A DNA stretch of 64,000 nt. Source: Arenicola marina. Lineage: Eukaryota; Annelida; Polychaeta; Arenicolidae. The DNA lies in NCBI GenBank assembly GCA_964019135.1, contig OZ025258.1:5289961-5353960 (forward strand). Reading direction: 5' to 3'. The notes under the pieces were generated by a model. That model was given only the letters and a program-made list of their open reading frames with translations, was not told the DNA's origin and made no database searches. A program made the position numbers and the translations under genes. This document shows, one piece after another, positions 1 to 11,740 of the stretch. Every line of letters begins with the position of its first letter. Position 1 is the stretch's first letter.

Positions 1-2946
1 GTCCTGGTGTGCCGTGGCTCTGTTCCCGATCTACCATATTATGTCCTGTGGTGATGGTACATGTATATAGCGGTGAGTCCTGGTGTGCGGTGACTCTGTT
101 ACCTACCTACTACCTTATGTCCTGTGGTGATGGTACATGTATATAGCGGTGAGTCCTGGTGTGCTGTGGCTCTGTTCCCGATCTACCATATTATGTCCTG
201 TGGTGATGGTACATGTATATAGCGGTGAGTCCTGGTGTGCCGTGGCTCTGTTCCCGATCTACCATATTATGTCCTGTGGTGATGGTACATGTATATAGCG
301 GTGAGTCCTGGTGTGCGGTGACTCTGTTACCTACCTACTACCTTATGTCCTGTGGTGATGGTACATGTATATAGCGGTGAGTCCTGGTGTGCCGTGGCTC
401 TGTTCCCGATCTACCATATTATGTCCTGTGGTGATGGTACATGTATATAGCGGTGAGTCCTGGTGTGCGGTGACTCTGTTACCTACCTACTACCTTATGT
501 CCTGTGGTGATGGTACATGTATATAGCGGTGAGTCCTGGTGTGCCGTGGCTCGTGATGGTACATGTATATAGCGGTGAGTCCTGGTGTGCTGTGACTCTG
601 CTACCTACCTACTACCTTATGTCCTGTGGTAATGGTACATGTATATAGCGGTGAGTCCTGGTGTGCTGTGGCTCTGTTCCCGATCTACCATATTATGTCC
701 TGTGGTGATGGTACATGTATATAGCGGTGAGTCCTAATATTCTGTGGCTTTGTTACCTCCCTATTATATTATGTCCTGTGGTGATGGTACATGTATATAG
801 CGGTGAGTCCTGGTGTGCGGTGGCTCTGTTATCTACCTACTACCTTATGTCCTGTGGTAATGGTACATGTATATAGCGGTGAGTCCTGGTGTGCGGTGGC
901 TCTGTTCCCGATCTACCATATTATGTCCTGTGGTGATGGTACATGTATATAGCGGTGAGTCCTGGTGTGCGGTGGCTCTGTTATCTACCTACTACCTTAT
1001 GTCCTGTGGTAATGGTACATGTATATAGCGGTGAGTCCTGGTGTGCTGTGGCTCTGTTCCCGATCTACCATATTATGTCCTGTGGTGATGGTACATGTAT
1101 ATAGCGGTGAGTCCTGGTGTGCCGTGGCTCTGTTCCCGATCTACCATATTATGTCCTGTGGTGATGGTACATGTATATAGCGGTGAGTCCTGGTGTGCGG
1201 TGACTCTGTTACCTACCTACTACCTTATGTCCTGTGGTGATGGTACATGTATATAGCGGTGAGTCCTGGTGTGCCGTGGCTCTGTTCCCGATCTACCATA
1301 TTATGTCCTGTGGTGATGGTACATGTATATAGCGGTGAGTCCTGGTGTGCGGTGACTCTGTTACCTACCTACTACCTTATGTCCTGTGGTGATGGTACAT
1401 GTATATAGCGGTGAGTCCTGGTGTGCCGTGGCTCTGTTCCCGATCTACCATATTATGTCCTGTGGTGATGGTACATGTATATAGCGGTGAGTCCTGGTGT
1501 GCGGTGACTCTGTTACCTACCTACTACCTTATGTCCTGTGGTGATGGTACATGTATATAGCGGTGAGTCCTGGTGTGCCGTGGCTCTGTTCCCGATCTAC
1601 CATATTATGTCCTGTGGTGATGGTACATGTATATAGCGGTGAGTCCTGGTGTGCCGTGGCTCTGTTCCCGATCTACCATATTATGTCCTGTGGTGATGGT
1701 ACATGTATATAGCGGTGAGTCCTGGTGTGCCGTGGCTCTGTTCCCGATCTACCATATTATGTCCTGTGGTGATGGTACATGTATATAGCGGTGAGTCCTG
1801 GTGTGCGGTGACTCTGCTACCTACCTACTACCTTATGTCCTGTGGTGATGGTACATGTATATAGCGGTGAGTCCTGGTGTGCTGTGGCTCTGTTCCCGAT
1901 CTACCATATTATGTCCTGTGGTGATGGTACATGTATATAGCGGTGAGTCCTAATATTCTGTGGCTTTGTTACCTCCCTATTATATTATGTCCTGTGGTGA
2001 TGGTACATGTATATAGCGGTGAGTCCTGGTGTGCGGTGGCTCTGTTATCTACCTACTACCTTATGTCCTGTGGTAATGGTACATGTATATAGCGGTGAGT
2101 CCTGGTGTGCGGTGGCTCTGTTCCCGATCTACCATATTATGTCCTGTGGTGATGGTACATGTATATAGCGGTGAGTCCTGGTGTGCGGTGGCTCTGTTAT
2201 CTACCTACTACCTTATGTCCTGTGGTAATGGTACATGTATATAGCGGTGAGTCCTGGTGTGCTGTGGCTCTGTTCCCGATCTACCATATTATGTCCTGTG
2301 GTGATGGTACATGTATATAGCGGTGAGTCCTGGTGTGCGGTGGCTCTGTTCCCGATCTACCATATTATGTCCTGTGGTAATGGTACATGTATATAGCGGT
2401 GAGTCCTGGTGTGCTGTGGCTCTGTTCCCGATCTACCATATTATGTCCTGTGGTGATGGTACATGTATATAGCGGTGAGTCCTGGTGTGCGGTGGCTCTG
2501 TTATCTACCTACTACCTTATGTCCTGTGGTAATGGTACATGTATATAGCGGTGAGTCCTGGTGTGCTGTGGCTCTGTTCCCGATCTACCATATTATGTCC
2601 TGTGGTGATGGTACATGTATATAGCGGTGAATCCTAGTGTTCTGTGGCTTTGTTACCTCCCTATTATATTATGTCCTGTGGTGATGGTACATGTATATAG
2701 CGGTGAGTCCTAGTGTGCGGTGACTCTGTTACGTACCTACTATATTATGTCCTGTGGTGATGGTACATGTATATAGCGGTGAGTCCTGGTGTGCTTTGGC
2801 TCTGTTACCTCCCTACTACCTTATGTCCTGTGGTGATGGTACATGTATATAGCGGTGAGTCCTGGTGTGCGGTGACCCTGTTACGTACCTACTATATTAT
2901 GTCCTGTGGTGATGGTACATGTATATAGCGGTGAGTCCTGGTGTGA
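1..2946. repeat. 76-bp tandem repeat array (truncated by window start)
   Basis: About 39 head-to-tail copies of a 76 bp unit. The invariant half contains GTCCTGTGGTGATGGTACAT followed by GTATATAGCGGTGA. The other half occurs as two main variants, one with TGTTCCCGATCTACCATATT and one with TGTTACCTACCTACTACCTT, which often alternate. One copy near 535-580 has lost 30 bp. A distinctive variant carrying TCCTAATATTCTG recurs at 731 and 1947, exactly 1216 bp (16 units) apart, so multi-unit blocks have been duplicated. The array runs off the left edge. I see no coding frame in it. Confidence 0.97.
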
Positions 2947-3229
2947 TGATGTAACTCTTGTAAACATTCTCCCGAAGCGACATGGAAACGGAAATATGGA
3001 ACCATCCGGAATAGATAACCTTCCATGGTTAGTCTACGGTGAGTGTTTGACTGTGCTATAATACTTTAGTTTTAAGATTATTAAATTTATTGTCCTGTAT
3101 TTTAGTGCCGTACTTTGATATTGGCCGTGTGCATTGAAAATTGTGTTTGTGAAAATAAAAATGCAAGCAAACTCCTCTTGTGTCTTTTGTTTCGTCCCCG
3201 GTGGAATCTCTGTTCAATCCAAACCAATG
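2947..3229. other. unique spacer between the 76-bp and 81-bp arrays
   Basis: Non-repetitive, AT-rich in its middle. It contains a donor-like TACGGTGAGTG near 3039-3049 and nothing else I recognise. The short open frame from about 3134 runs into the next array and has no recognisable similarity. Confidence 0.5.
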
Positions 3230-6200
3230 GAGACGTCGCGATACACTAAACTTATGAATACTATATTCGGATCGAAACTCCCCCGAACTAAATATTTACG
3301 TCAAATTCATGTCACAACTCTCTCCAAATCGACCTATTTGGAACAATTCGGATTGAAACTCGCCCGAAAGGTATATTTACGCCAGATTCATGTCGCAACA
3401 CTTTCCAAACCAGCCTTTTAACCCAATTCGGATCGAAACTCCCCCAAAAATACACATATACGTGAAATTCATGTCGCAACTCCATCGAAATAAACACTGG
3501 GCACAATTCGGATCTAAACTCCCTCGAACTATATATCTACGTCAAATTCATGTCGCAACCTTTTGAACTCAATTCGGATCGAAACTCCCCCGAACTATAT
3601 ATTTACGTCCAATTCATGTCGCAACCTTCTCCAAGTCAACCTTTTGAACCCAATTCGGATCGAAACTCATCCGAAAGATATATTTACGTCAATTTCATGT
3701 CGCAACCTTCTCCAAATCAACCTATTTGGCACAAATCGGATCTAAACTCCCTCGAACTATATATCTACGTCAAATTCATGTCGCAACCTTCTCCAAACCA
3801 ACCTATTTGGCACAATTCGGATCGAAACTGCCCCGAAATATATATTTACGTCAAATTCATGTCGCAACTCTAACGAAATAAACCTATTGGGCACAAATCG
3901 GATCTAAACTCCCTCGAACTATATATCTACGTCAAATTCATGTCGCAACTCTCCAAATCAACCTTTTGAACCCAGTTCGGATCGAAACTCATCCGAAATA
4001 TATATTTAGGTCAAATTCATGTCGCAACCCTCTCCAAATCAACCTATTTGGCACAAATCGGGTCTAAACTCCCTCGAACTATATATCTACGTCAAATTCA
4101 TGTCGCAACCTTCTCCAAATCAACCTTTTGAACCCAATTCGGATCGAAACTCTCCGAAAGATATATTTACGTCCAATTCATGTCGCAACCTTCTCCAAAT
4201 CAACCTTTTGAACCCAATTCGGATCGAAACTCATCCGAAAGATATATTTACGCCAATTTCATGTCGCAACCTTCTCCAAATCAACCTATTTGGCAGAATT
4301 CGGATCGAAACTCCCCCGAACTATATATTTACGTCCAATTCATGTCGCAACCTTCTTCAAATCAACCTTTTGAACCCAATTCGGATCGAAACTCATCCGA
4401 AAGATATATTTACGTCAATTTCATGTCGCAACCTTCTCCAAATCAACCTATTTGGCACAAATCGGATCTAAACTGCCCCGAAATATATATTTACGTCAAA
4501 TTCATGTCGCAACTCTATCGAAATAAACCTATTGGGCACAAATCGGATCTAAACTCCCTCGAACTATATATCTACGTCAAATTCATGTCGCAACCCTCTT
4601 CAAATCAACCTATTTGGCACAATTCGGATCGAAACTCACCCGAAATATATATTTACGTCAAATTCATGTCGCAACCCTCTCCAAATCAACCTATTTGGCA
4701 CAAATCGGGTCTAAACTCCCTCGAACTATATATCTACGTCAAATTCATGTCGCAACCTTCTCCAAATCAACCTATTTGGCACAAATCGGATCTAAACTCC
4801 CTCGAACTATATATCTACGTCAAATTCATGTCGCAACCTTCTCCAAACCAACCTATTTGGCACAATTCGGATCGAAACTGCCCCGAAATATATATTTACG
4901 TCAAATTCATGTCGCAACTCTAACGAAATAAACTTATTTGGCACAATTCGGATCGAAACTCACCCGAAATATATATTGACGTCAAGTTGATGTCGCAACC
5001 CTCTCCAAATCAACCTATTTGGCACAATTCGGATCGAAACTCACTCGAAAGATATATTTACGTCGAATTCATGTCGCAACCCTCTACAAATCACCCTTCT
5101 GAACCCAATTCGGAACGAAATTCCCCCGAAATATGTATTTACGTCAAATTCATGTCGCAACCCTCTACAAATCACACTTTTGAACCCAATTCGGAACGAA
5201 AATCCCCCGAAATATATATTTACGTGCAATTCATGTCGCAACCCTCTCCAAATCAACCTATTTGGCACAATTCGGATCGAAACTCGCCCGAAATATATAT
5301 TGACGTCAACTTGATGTCGCAACCCTCTCCAAATCAACCTATTTGGCACAATTCGGATCGAAACTCACCCGAAGGATATATTTACGTCAAATTCATGTCG
5401 CAACCCTCTACAAATCAACCTATTTATCACAATTCGGATCGAAACTCACCCGAAAGATATATTTACGTCAAATTCATGTCGCAACCCTCTACAAATCACC
5501 CTTCTGAACCCAATTCGGAACAAAATTCCCCCGAAATATGTATTTACGTCAAATTCATGTCACAACCCTCTCTAAATCAACATATTTGGCACAATTCCGA
5601 TCTAAATTCCCCCGAAATATATATTTACGTCAAATTCATGTCCCAACCCTCTCCAAATCACCCTTTTGAACGCAATTCGGAACGGAATTCCCCCGAAATA
5701 TATATTTACGTCAAATTCATGTCGCAACCCTCTACAAATCACACTTTTTAACCCGATTCGGAACGAAAATCCCCCGAAATATATATTTACGTGCAATTCA
5801 TGTCGCAACCCTCTCCAAATCAACCTATTTGGCACAATTCGGATCGAAACTCGCCCGAAATATATATTGACGTCAACTTGATGTCGCAACCCTCTCCAAA
5901 TCAACCTATTTGGCACAATTCGGATCGAAACTCACCCGAAAGATATATTTACGTCAAATTCATGTCGCAACCCTCTACAAATCACCCTTCTGAACCCAAT
6001 TCGGAACAAAATTCCCCCGAAATATGTATTTACGTCAAATTCATGTCACAACCCTCTCTAAATCAACATATTTGGCACAATTCCGATCTAAATTCCCCTG
6101 AAATATATATTTACGTCAAATTCATGTCCCAACCCTCTCCAAATCACCCTTTTGAACGCAATTCGGAACGGAATTCCCCCGAAATATATATTTACGTCAA

Positions 6201-8268
6201 ATTCATGTCGCAACCCTCTACAAATCACACTTTTGAACCCAATTCGGAACGAAAATCCCAGGAAAGATATATTTACGTCAAATTCATGTCGCAACCCTCT
6301 CCAAATCACCCCTTTGAACCCAATTCGGAACGAAATTCCCCCGAAATATGCATTTACGTCAAATTCATGTCACAACCCTCTCTAAATCAACATATTTGGC
6401 ACAATTCGAATCTAAATTCCCCCGAAATATATATTTACGTCAAATTCATGTCGCAACCCTCTCCAAATGACCCTTCTGAACCCAATTTGGAACGAAACTC
6501 ACCCGAAAGATATATTTACGTCCAATTCATGTCGCAACCCTCTCCAAATCAACCTATTTGGCACAATTCGGATCGAAACTCGCCCGAAATATATATTGAC
6601 GTCAACTTGATGTCGCAACCCTCTCCAAATCAACCTATTTGGCACAATTCGGATCGAAACTCACCCGAAAGATATATTTACGTCAAATTCATGTCGCAAC
6701 CCTCTACAAATCACCCTTCTGAACCCAATTCGGAACAAAATTCCCCCGAAATATGTATTTACGTCAAATTCATGTCACAACCCTCTCTAAATCAACATAT
6801 TTGGCACAATTCCGATCTAAATTCCCCCGAAATATATATTTACGTCAAATTCATGTCCCAACCCTCTCCAAATCACCCTTTTGAACGCAATTCGGAACGG
6901 AATTCCCCCGAAATATATATTTACGTCAAATTCATGTCGCAACCCTCTACAAATCACACTTTTGAACCCAATTCGGAACGAAAATCCCAGGAAAGATATA
7001 TTTACGTCAAATTCATGTCGCAACCCTCTCCAAATCACCCCTTTGAACCCAATTCGGAACGAAATTCCCCCGAAATATGCATTTACGTCAAATTCATGTC
7101 ACAACCCTCTCTAAATCAACATATTTGGCACAATTCGAATCTAAATTCCCCCGAAATATATATTTACGTCAAATTCATGTCGCAACCCTCTCCAAATGAC
7201 CCTTCTGAACCCAATTTGGAACGAAACTCACCCGAAAGATATATTTACGTCCAATTCATGTCGCAACCCTCTCCAAATCAACCTATTTGGCACAATTCGG
7301 ATCGAAACTCGCCCGAAATATATATTGACGTCAACTTGATGTCGCAACCCTCTCCAAATCAACCTATTTGGCACAATTCGGATCGAAACTCACCCGAAAG
7401 ATATATTTACGTCAAATTCATGTCGCAACCCTCTACAAATCACCCTTCTGAACCCAATTCGGAACAAAATTCCCCCGAAATATGTATTTACGTCAAATTC
7501 ATGTCACAACCCTCTCTAAATCAACATATTTGGCACAATTCCGATCTAAATTCCCCCGAAATATATATTTACGTCAAATTCATGTCCCAACCCTCTCCAA
7601 ATCACCCTTTTGAACGCAATTCGGAACGGAATTCCCCCGAAATATATATTTACGTCAAATTCATGTCGCAACCCTCTACAAATCACACTTTTGAACCCAA
7701 TTCGGAACGAAAATCCCAGGAAAGATATATTTACGTCAAATTCATGTCGCAACCCTCTCCAAATCACCCCTTTGAACCCAATTCGGAACGAAATTCCCCC
7801 GAAATATGCATTTACGTCAAATTCATGTCACAACCCTCTCTAAATCAACATATTTGGCACAATTCGAATCTAAATTCCCCCGAAATATATATTTACGTCA
7901 AATTCATGTCGCAACCCTCTCCAAATGACCCTTCTGAACCCAATTTGGAACGAAACTCACCCGAAATATATATTTTCGTCAAATTCATGTCGCAACCCTC
8001 TCCAAATCACCCTTCTGAACCCAATTCGGAACGAAATTCACCCGAAAGATATATTTACGTCAAATTCATGTCGCAACCCTCTCCAAATCACCCTTCTGAA
8101 CCCAATTCGTAACGAAATTCACCCGAAATATATATTTTCGTCAAATTCATGTCGCAACCCTCTCCAAATCAACCTTTTCAACCTAATTCGGATCAAAACT
8201 CGCCCGAAATATATATTTACGTCAAATTCATGTCGCAACCCTCTCCAAATCAACCTTTTGAACCTAAT
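3230..8268. repeat. 81-bp satellite array with a 9-unit (729 bp) higher-order repeat
   Basis: Roughly 60 copies of an 81 bp unit built around AATTCATGTCGCAACC, CTCCAAATCAACC, AATTCGGATCGAAACTC and CCCGAAATATATATTTACGT. Copies before about 5000 are diverged and indel-rich, while those from 5791 to 7977 are very uniform. Three consecutive near-identical 729 bp blocks (nine units each) start at 5791, 6520 and 7249. The same marker unit also occurs at 5224, 567 bp (seven units) earlier. Because 81 is 27 codons, a stop-free frame in one unit stays open through the array, on both strands. The array is cut at 8268 by an insertion and resumes, diverged, at 8594. Confidence 0.97.
5800..8112 (+). other. 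770-codon repeat-derived open frame, probably not a gene
   Basis: Starting at the first ATG (5800), the frame reads as about 28 copies of a 27-residue unit beginning MSQPSPNQPIWHNSD and ending YIYVKF. It ends at a TAA (8110-8112) made by one base change (TTCGGAACG to TTCGTAACG). The frame upstream stops the same way at about 5749. The opposite strand is also open for long stretches. There is no splice context, no non-repeat domain and no signal peptide. The simplest reading is a satellite whose length is a multiple of three. Translation is not excluded, but I give it low probability. Confidence 0.25.
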
Positions 8269-8593
8269 GTTACGGTGAAGCCGTTTGGTTTTTTAGATAT
8301 ATCAGTAGAATTGTACGAAAGAGGCGCGATCTAGCTATTTATAACTTGCACGGGTCAGCCTCTCGGCCACCGGCCTTCTGCGTTGGGTTCACGGATGCGC
8401 CCCTCTGTTATCTCTATGGCGCGTGCGGCGAGTAATACATGCATCCGGATCCGTGCCCAGCCAGCGGGCAGTCGGGAGCCGCCTGACCCCTCACCAGACC
8501 TCTTGACCGTCGAGAGATGGTTCTATTTTTAACGGCAACCGTGCCCAGGGGTTTCTATGTCCGTGCCCAGCCCGCGACTTGGCCCCCGTATCA
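8268..8593. mobile_element. probable solo LTR inserted in the 81-bp satellite
   Basis: The satellite sequence CCTAATTCGG is interrupted: it reads CCTAAT at 8263-8268 and resumes as CTAATTCGG at 8594. The 326 bp between is unrelated to the satellite, begins TGTTACGGTGAAG and ends CCGTATCA. This gives the TG...CA ends of an LTR and a CTAA (or CTAAT) target duplication. A TATA-like CTATTTATAACTT lies at 8335-8347. TGTTAC starts are common in Ty3-type LTRs, and the lack of internal gag-pol implies a solo LTR. Orientation is inferred only from the TATA-like motif, so strand is left open. A non-autonomous DNA element is the alternative. Confidence 0.5.
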
Positions 8594-8755
8594 CTAATTC
8601 GGATAGAATCTCCCCCGATAAATATATTTACGCCAGATTCATGTCGCAACCCTCTCGGTCAACCCTTTGAGCCCAATTCGGATCGATACTCTCCGAAAGA
8701 TATATTTACGCCAAATGCAGTTCGCAACCCTTCCCAAATATATATCAAGCCTGTG
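8594..8755. repeat. diverged remnants of the 81-bp satellite
   Basis: About two decayed copies (AATTCGGATAGAATCTCCCC, ATATATTTACGCCAGATTCA, GTCGCAACCCTCTC) continue the satellite in register with 8263-8268. This identifies the intervening 326 bp as an insertion. Confidence 0.8.
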
Positions 8756-8935
8756 ATTGACCGCTCACAAAAAGTTAGGCCCACTTTTACCAAAAATGTA
8801 GTGAAAAATTAGGGGTCAATGTGAGATGTAGTTTTCGTACGGTTGTGATTTGTGTCAATGCGACGGTTGCACGTTTAAGACACAATGAAAGAAAACCAAA
8901 TATGTTGGAAGTAAGTATTTATTTTTAAGACATCC

Positions 8936-10361
8936 CACTAGCACTATCGTCCCATGTGGTGAATTGGCGGCTGTCTAGCGATGTCAAGGGAGTCCTATGC
9001 GGTGAACTGGTGGCTAGATGTCTGTCTAGCGATGTGAAGGAAGTCCCATGTGGTGAACTGGTGGCTAGATGGCTGTCTAGCGATGTGAAGGAAGTCCCAT
9101 GTGGTGATCTGGTGGCTAGATGGCTGTCTAGCGATGTCAAGGGAGTCCTATGCGGTGAACTGGTGGCTAGATAGTTGTCTAGCGATGTGAAGGAAGTCTC
9201 ATGCGGTGAACTTGTGGCTAGGTGGCTGTCTAGCGATGTGAAGGGAGTCCCAGGCGGTGAACTGGTGGCTAGATAGTTGTCTAGCGATGTGAAAGAGTCC
9301 CATTTGGTGAACTGGTGTCTAGATGACTGTCTAGCGATGTTAAGGGAGCCCCAGGCGGTGAACTGGTGGCTAGATGGCTGTCTAGCGATGTGAAGGGAGT
9401 CCTATGCGGTGAACTGGTGGCTAGTGAGTTGTCTAGCGATGTGAAGGAAGTCTCATGCGGTGAACTGGTGGCTAGATGGCTGTCTAGCGATGTGAAGGGA
9501 GTCCCATGCGGTGAACTGGTGTCTAGATGACTGTCTAGCGATGTAAAGGGAGTTCTATGCGGTGAACTGATGGCTAGATGGCTGTCTAGCGATGTGAAGG
9601 GAGTCCTATGCGGTGAACTAGTGGCTAGATAATTGTCTAGCGATGTGAAGGAAGTCTCATGCGGTGAACTGGTGGATAGATGGCTGTCTAGCGATGTGAA
9701 GGGAGTCCCATGCGGTGAACTGGTGGCTAGATAGTTGTCTAGCGATGTGAAAGAGTCCCATTTGGTGAACTGGTGTCTAGATGACTGTCTAGCGATGTAA
9801 AGGGAGTCCCATGCGGTGAACTGGGGGCTAGATGGCTGTCTAGCGATGTGAAGGGAGTCCTAGGCGGTGAACTGGTGCCTAGATGGCTGTCTAGCGATGC
9901 GAAGGGAGTCCTATGCGGTGAACTTGTGGCTAGATAGTTGTCTAGCGATGCGAAGGGAGTCCCATTTGATGAACTGGTGTCTAGATGACTGTCTAGCGAT
10001 GTGAAGGTAGTCATATGCGGTGAACTGGTGGCTAGATGTCTGTCTAGCGATGTAAACGGAGTCCTATGTGGTGAACTGGTGGCTAGATAGTTGTCTAGCG
10101 ATGAGCACGGAGTCCCATGTGGTGAACTGGTGGCTAGATGGCTGTCTAGCGATGTGAAGGGAGTCCTATGCGGTGAACTGGTGGCTGGATGGTTGTCTAG
10201 CGATCTGAAGGGAGTCTCATTTGGTGAACTGGAGGCCAGACAGATGTCTATCGATATGAACCGAGTGGCTAGAACTGGTGGTTAGACAGTTGTCTGGATG
10301 TGAAGGGAGTCCCATGTGATGAACTGGTGACTTGTTAGCTGTCTAGCGATGTGAACGGAGC
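8936..10361. repeat. 51-bp tandem repeat array
   Basis: About 28 copies of a roughly 51 bp unit: GGTGAACTGGTGGCTAGATG, GCTGTCTAGCGATGTGAAGG, GAGTCCTATGC. Some copies lose one or two bases (GTGAAAGAGTCC). Each unit contains a short imperfect palindrome, CTAGATAGTTGTCTAG or CTAGATGGCTGTCTAG. Open frames of 60-90 codons on both strands follow from the 17-codon periodicity. The array decays into unique DNA after about 10240. Confidence 0.95.
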
Positions 10362-11740
10362 CAGATGCCTGGCAGTTACGGCTCGGGCAGGGCGCCATAC
10401 CTGTGGAGACGTAAACAAAGATTAAGTCGATATGCCATATAGAGGAGTACTCAGTATTAAACGCAAGTTGTCGGACAAATAAAAGAAGACCTATAATCAT
10501 TTATCGTGAAATTGGTCTTGCGAAAATAGTTCATCCGGTAGTCATACAAGGCAGGAAATGTTAATACGCATTGCATTTCACCGATCCTCATTTTGCTATT
10601 CCCTGGAATATGATATACGACTGCAAACTATTCATTTAAGCGCACGCCATGTTTGCGCTTCTTTTTAACAAGCTCTATAAGCATGGGAATATTAATGCAT
10701 ATTGTCGTACGGTACCGAATGGTGTTTGCTGGTATAACACGCTGACGGTACGGACGGGCGGATTGTGGGGATTTGTTGACCGGGTGTGTTGCTCGCGTTG
10801 TCGCCGGTTGCAAATACACAGAAGACGATATATTCAATTCATAAGCTGTAGAGGTGTGGTGTTTATTGATTCTACCGATACGTCCAGGCAGGTCTGGAAC
10901 CAGAAGACGACTCTCCGGATTCCGAGACAACTGTCTATCTTAAGCCTCAGCCCAAAGAGCCAGAAGACCAGTAACCAATGAGGGGAAAGAGATTTAACCT
11001 TTTAACACTAGATTCGAAGGCGGCCAATGGCACAGGCATGGTCACCTTTGTTTATATCGTTTCGAATCTAAACACTACAAGTAACGGTCTGATATTTAAA
11101 TAGAGCCTGCTCTAGGGACTTTCTTTTTTAGTTTTCTAAAACCCTTGTATATTACTGATTACAAGGTGTATGATGATCCACACATGTTCTTGTTAGCGTG
11201 TTAAGATCTAAAACAAGATTTATTATTTAATGGCGGTGAGAGAGTGGATTCGTTGACATTTAGTACGGTAGTTACCGTATGTAAAAAGAGATAGTCAAAG
11301 TGATAGTCCAGAGCAGATGTACCAAACAGTCCAGTGTATGCCGTCCCGAACAAAGCAGAGACAGCCAGAACATCATGCGGCCACATTAACTTAATCTGCA
11401 ACAATAACTATATCACATCTTATGTTTTCATTGATTACATATTAACATATATAATATATATCCTATAAGTACTGTTAATTATGCTCAAATTGTATTATTA
11501 TTTAGTGACAGAAGATGCTGCATGGCACCAGTAAATACACAAGTGGACTTCATGACCTTGATTAAGATTTTGTTCAAGTCTTAGAACGAATGCACCATTT
11601 GGTATTAATATATAAACAACACTCAAATAGATCGCATTTTAATTAAGATACTAGCGTACATAAAGAGCATCCAACTACCACAGAAATTGTTGATAGCACA
11701 TATATATGGCACCAATAAAATAACAAAAAGTAAATAAATG
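10362..11740. other. unique non-coding spacer
   Basis: Non-repetitive DNA. Overlapping frames near 10628-10981 on both strands (100-110 codons) lack recognisable domains or clear splice context, and I do not call them genes. Short inverted motifs occur near 11008-11070 (TTCGAAGG and TTTCGAATCT). The part from 11400 on is AT-rich. No RNA gene is apparent. Confidence 0.5.

Noticed and set aside
1..2946. Telomeric or rDNA spacer repeat
   Set aside because: No TTAGGG-like motif and no recognisable rRNA sequence near the array.
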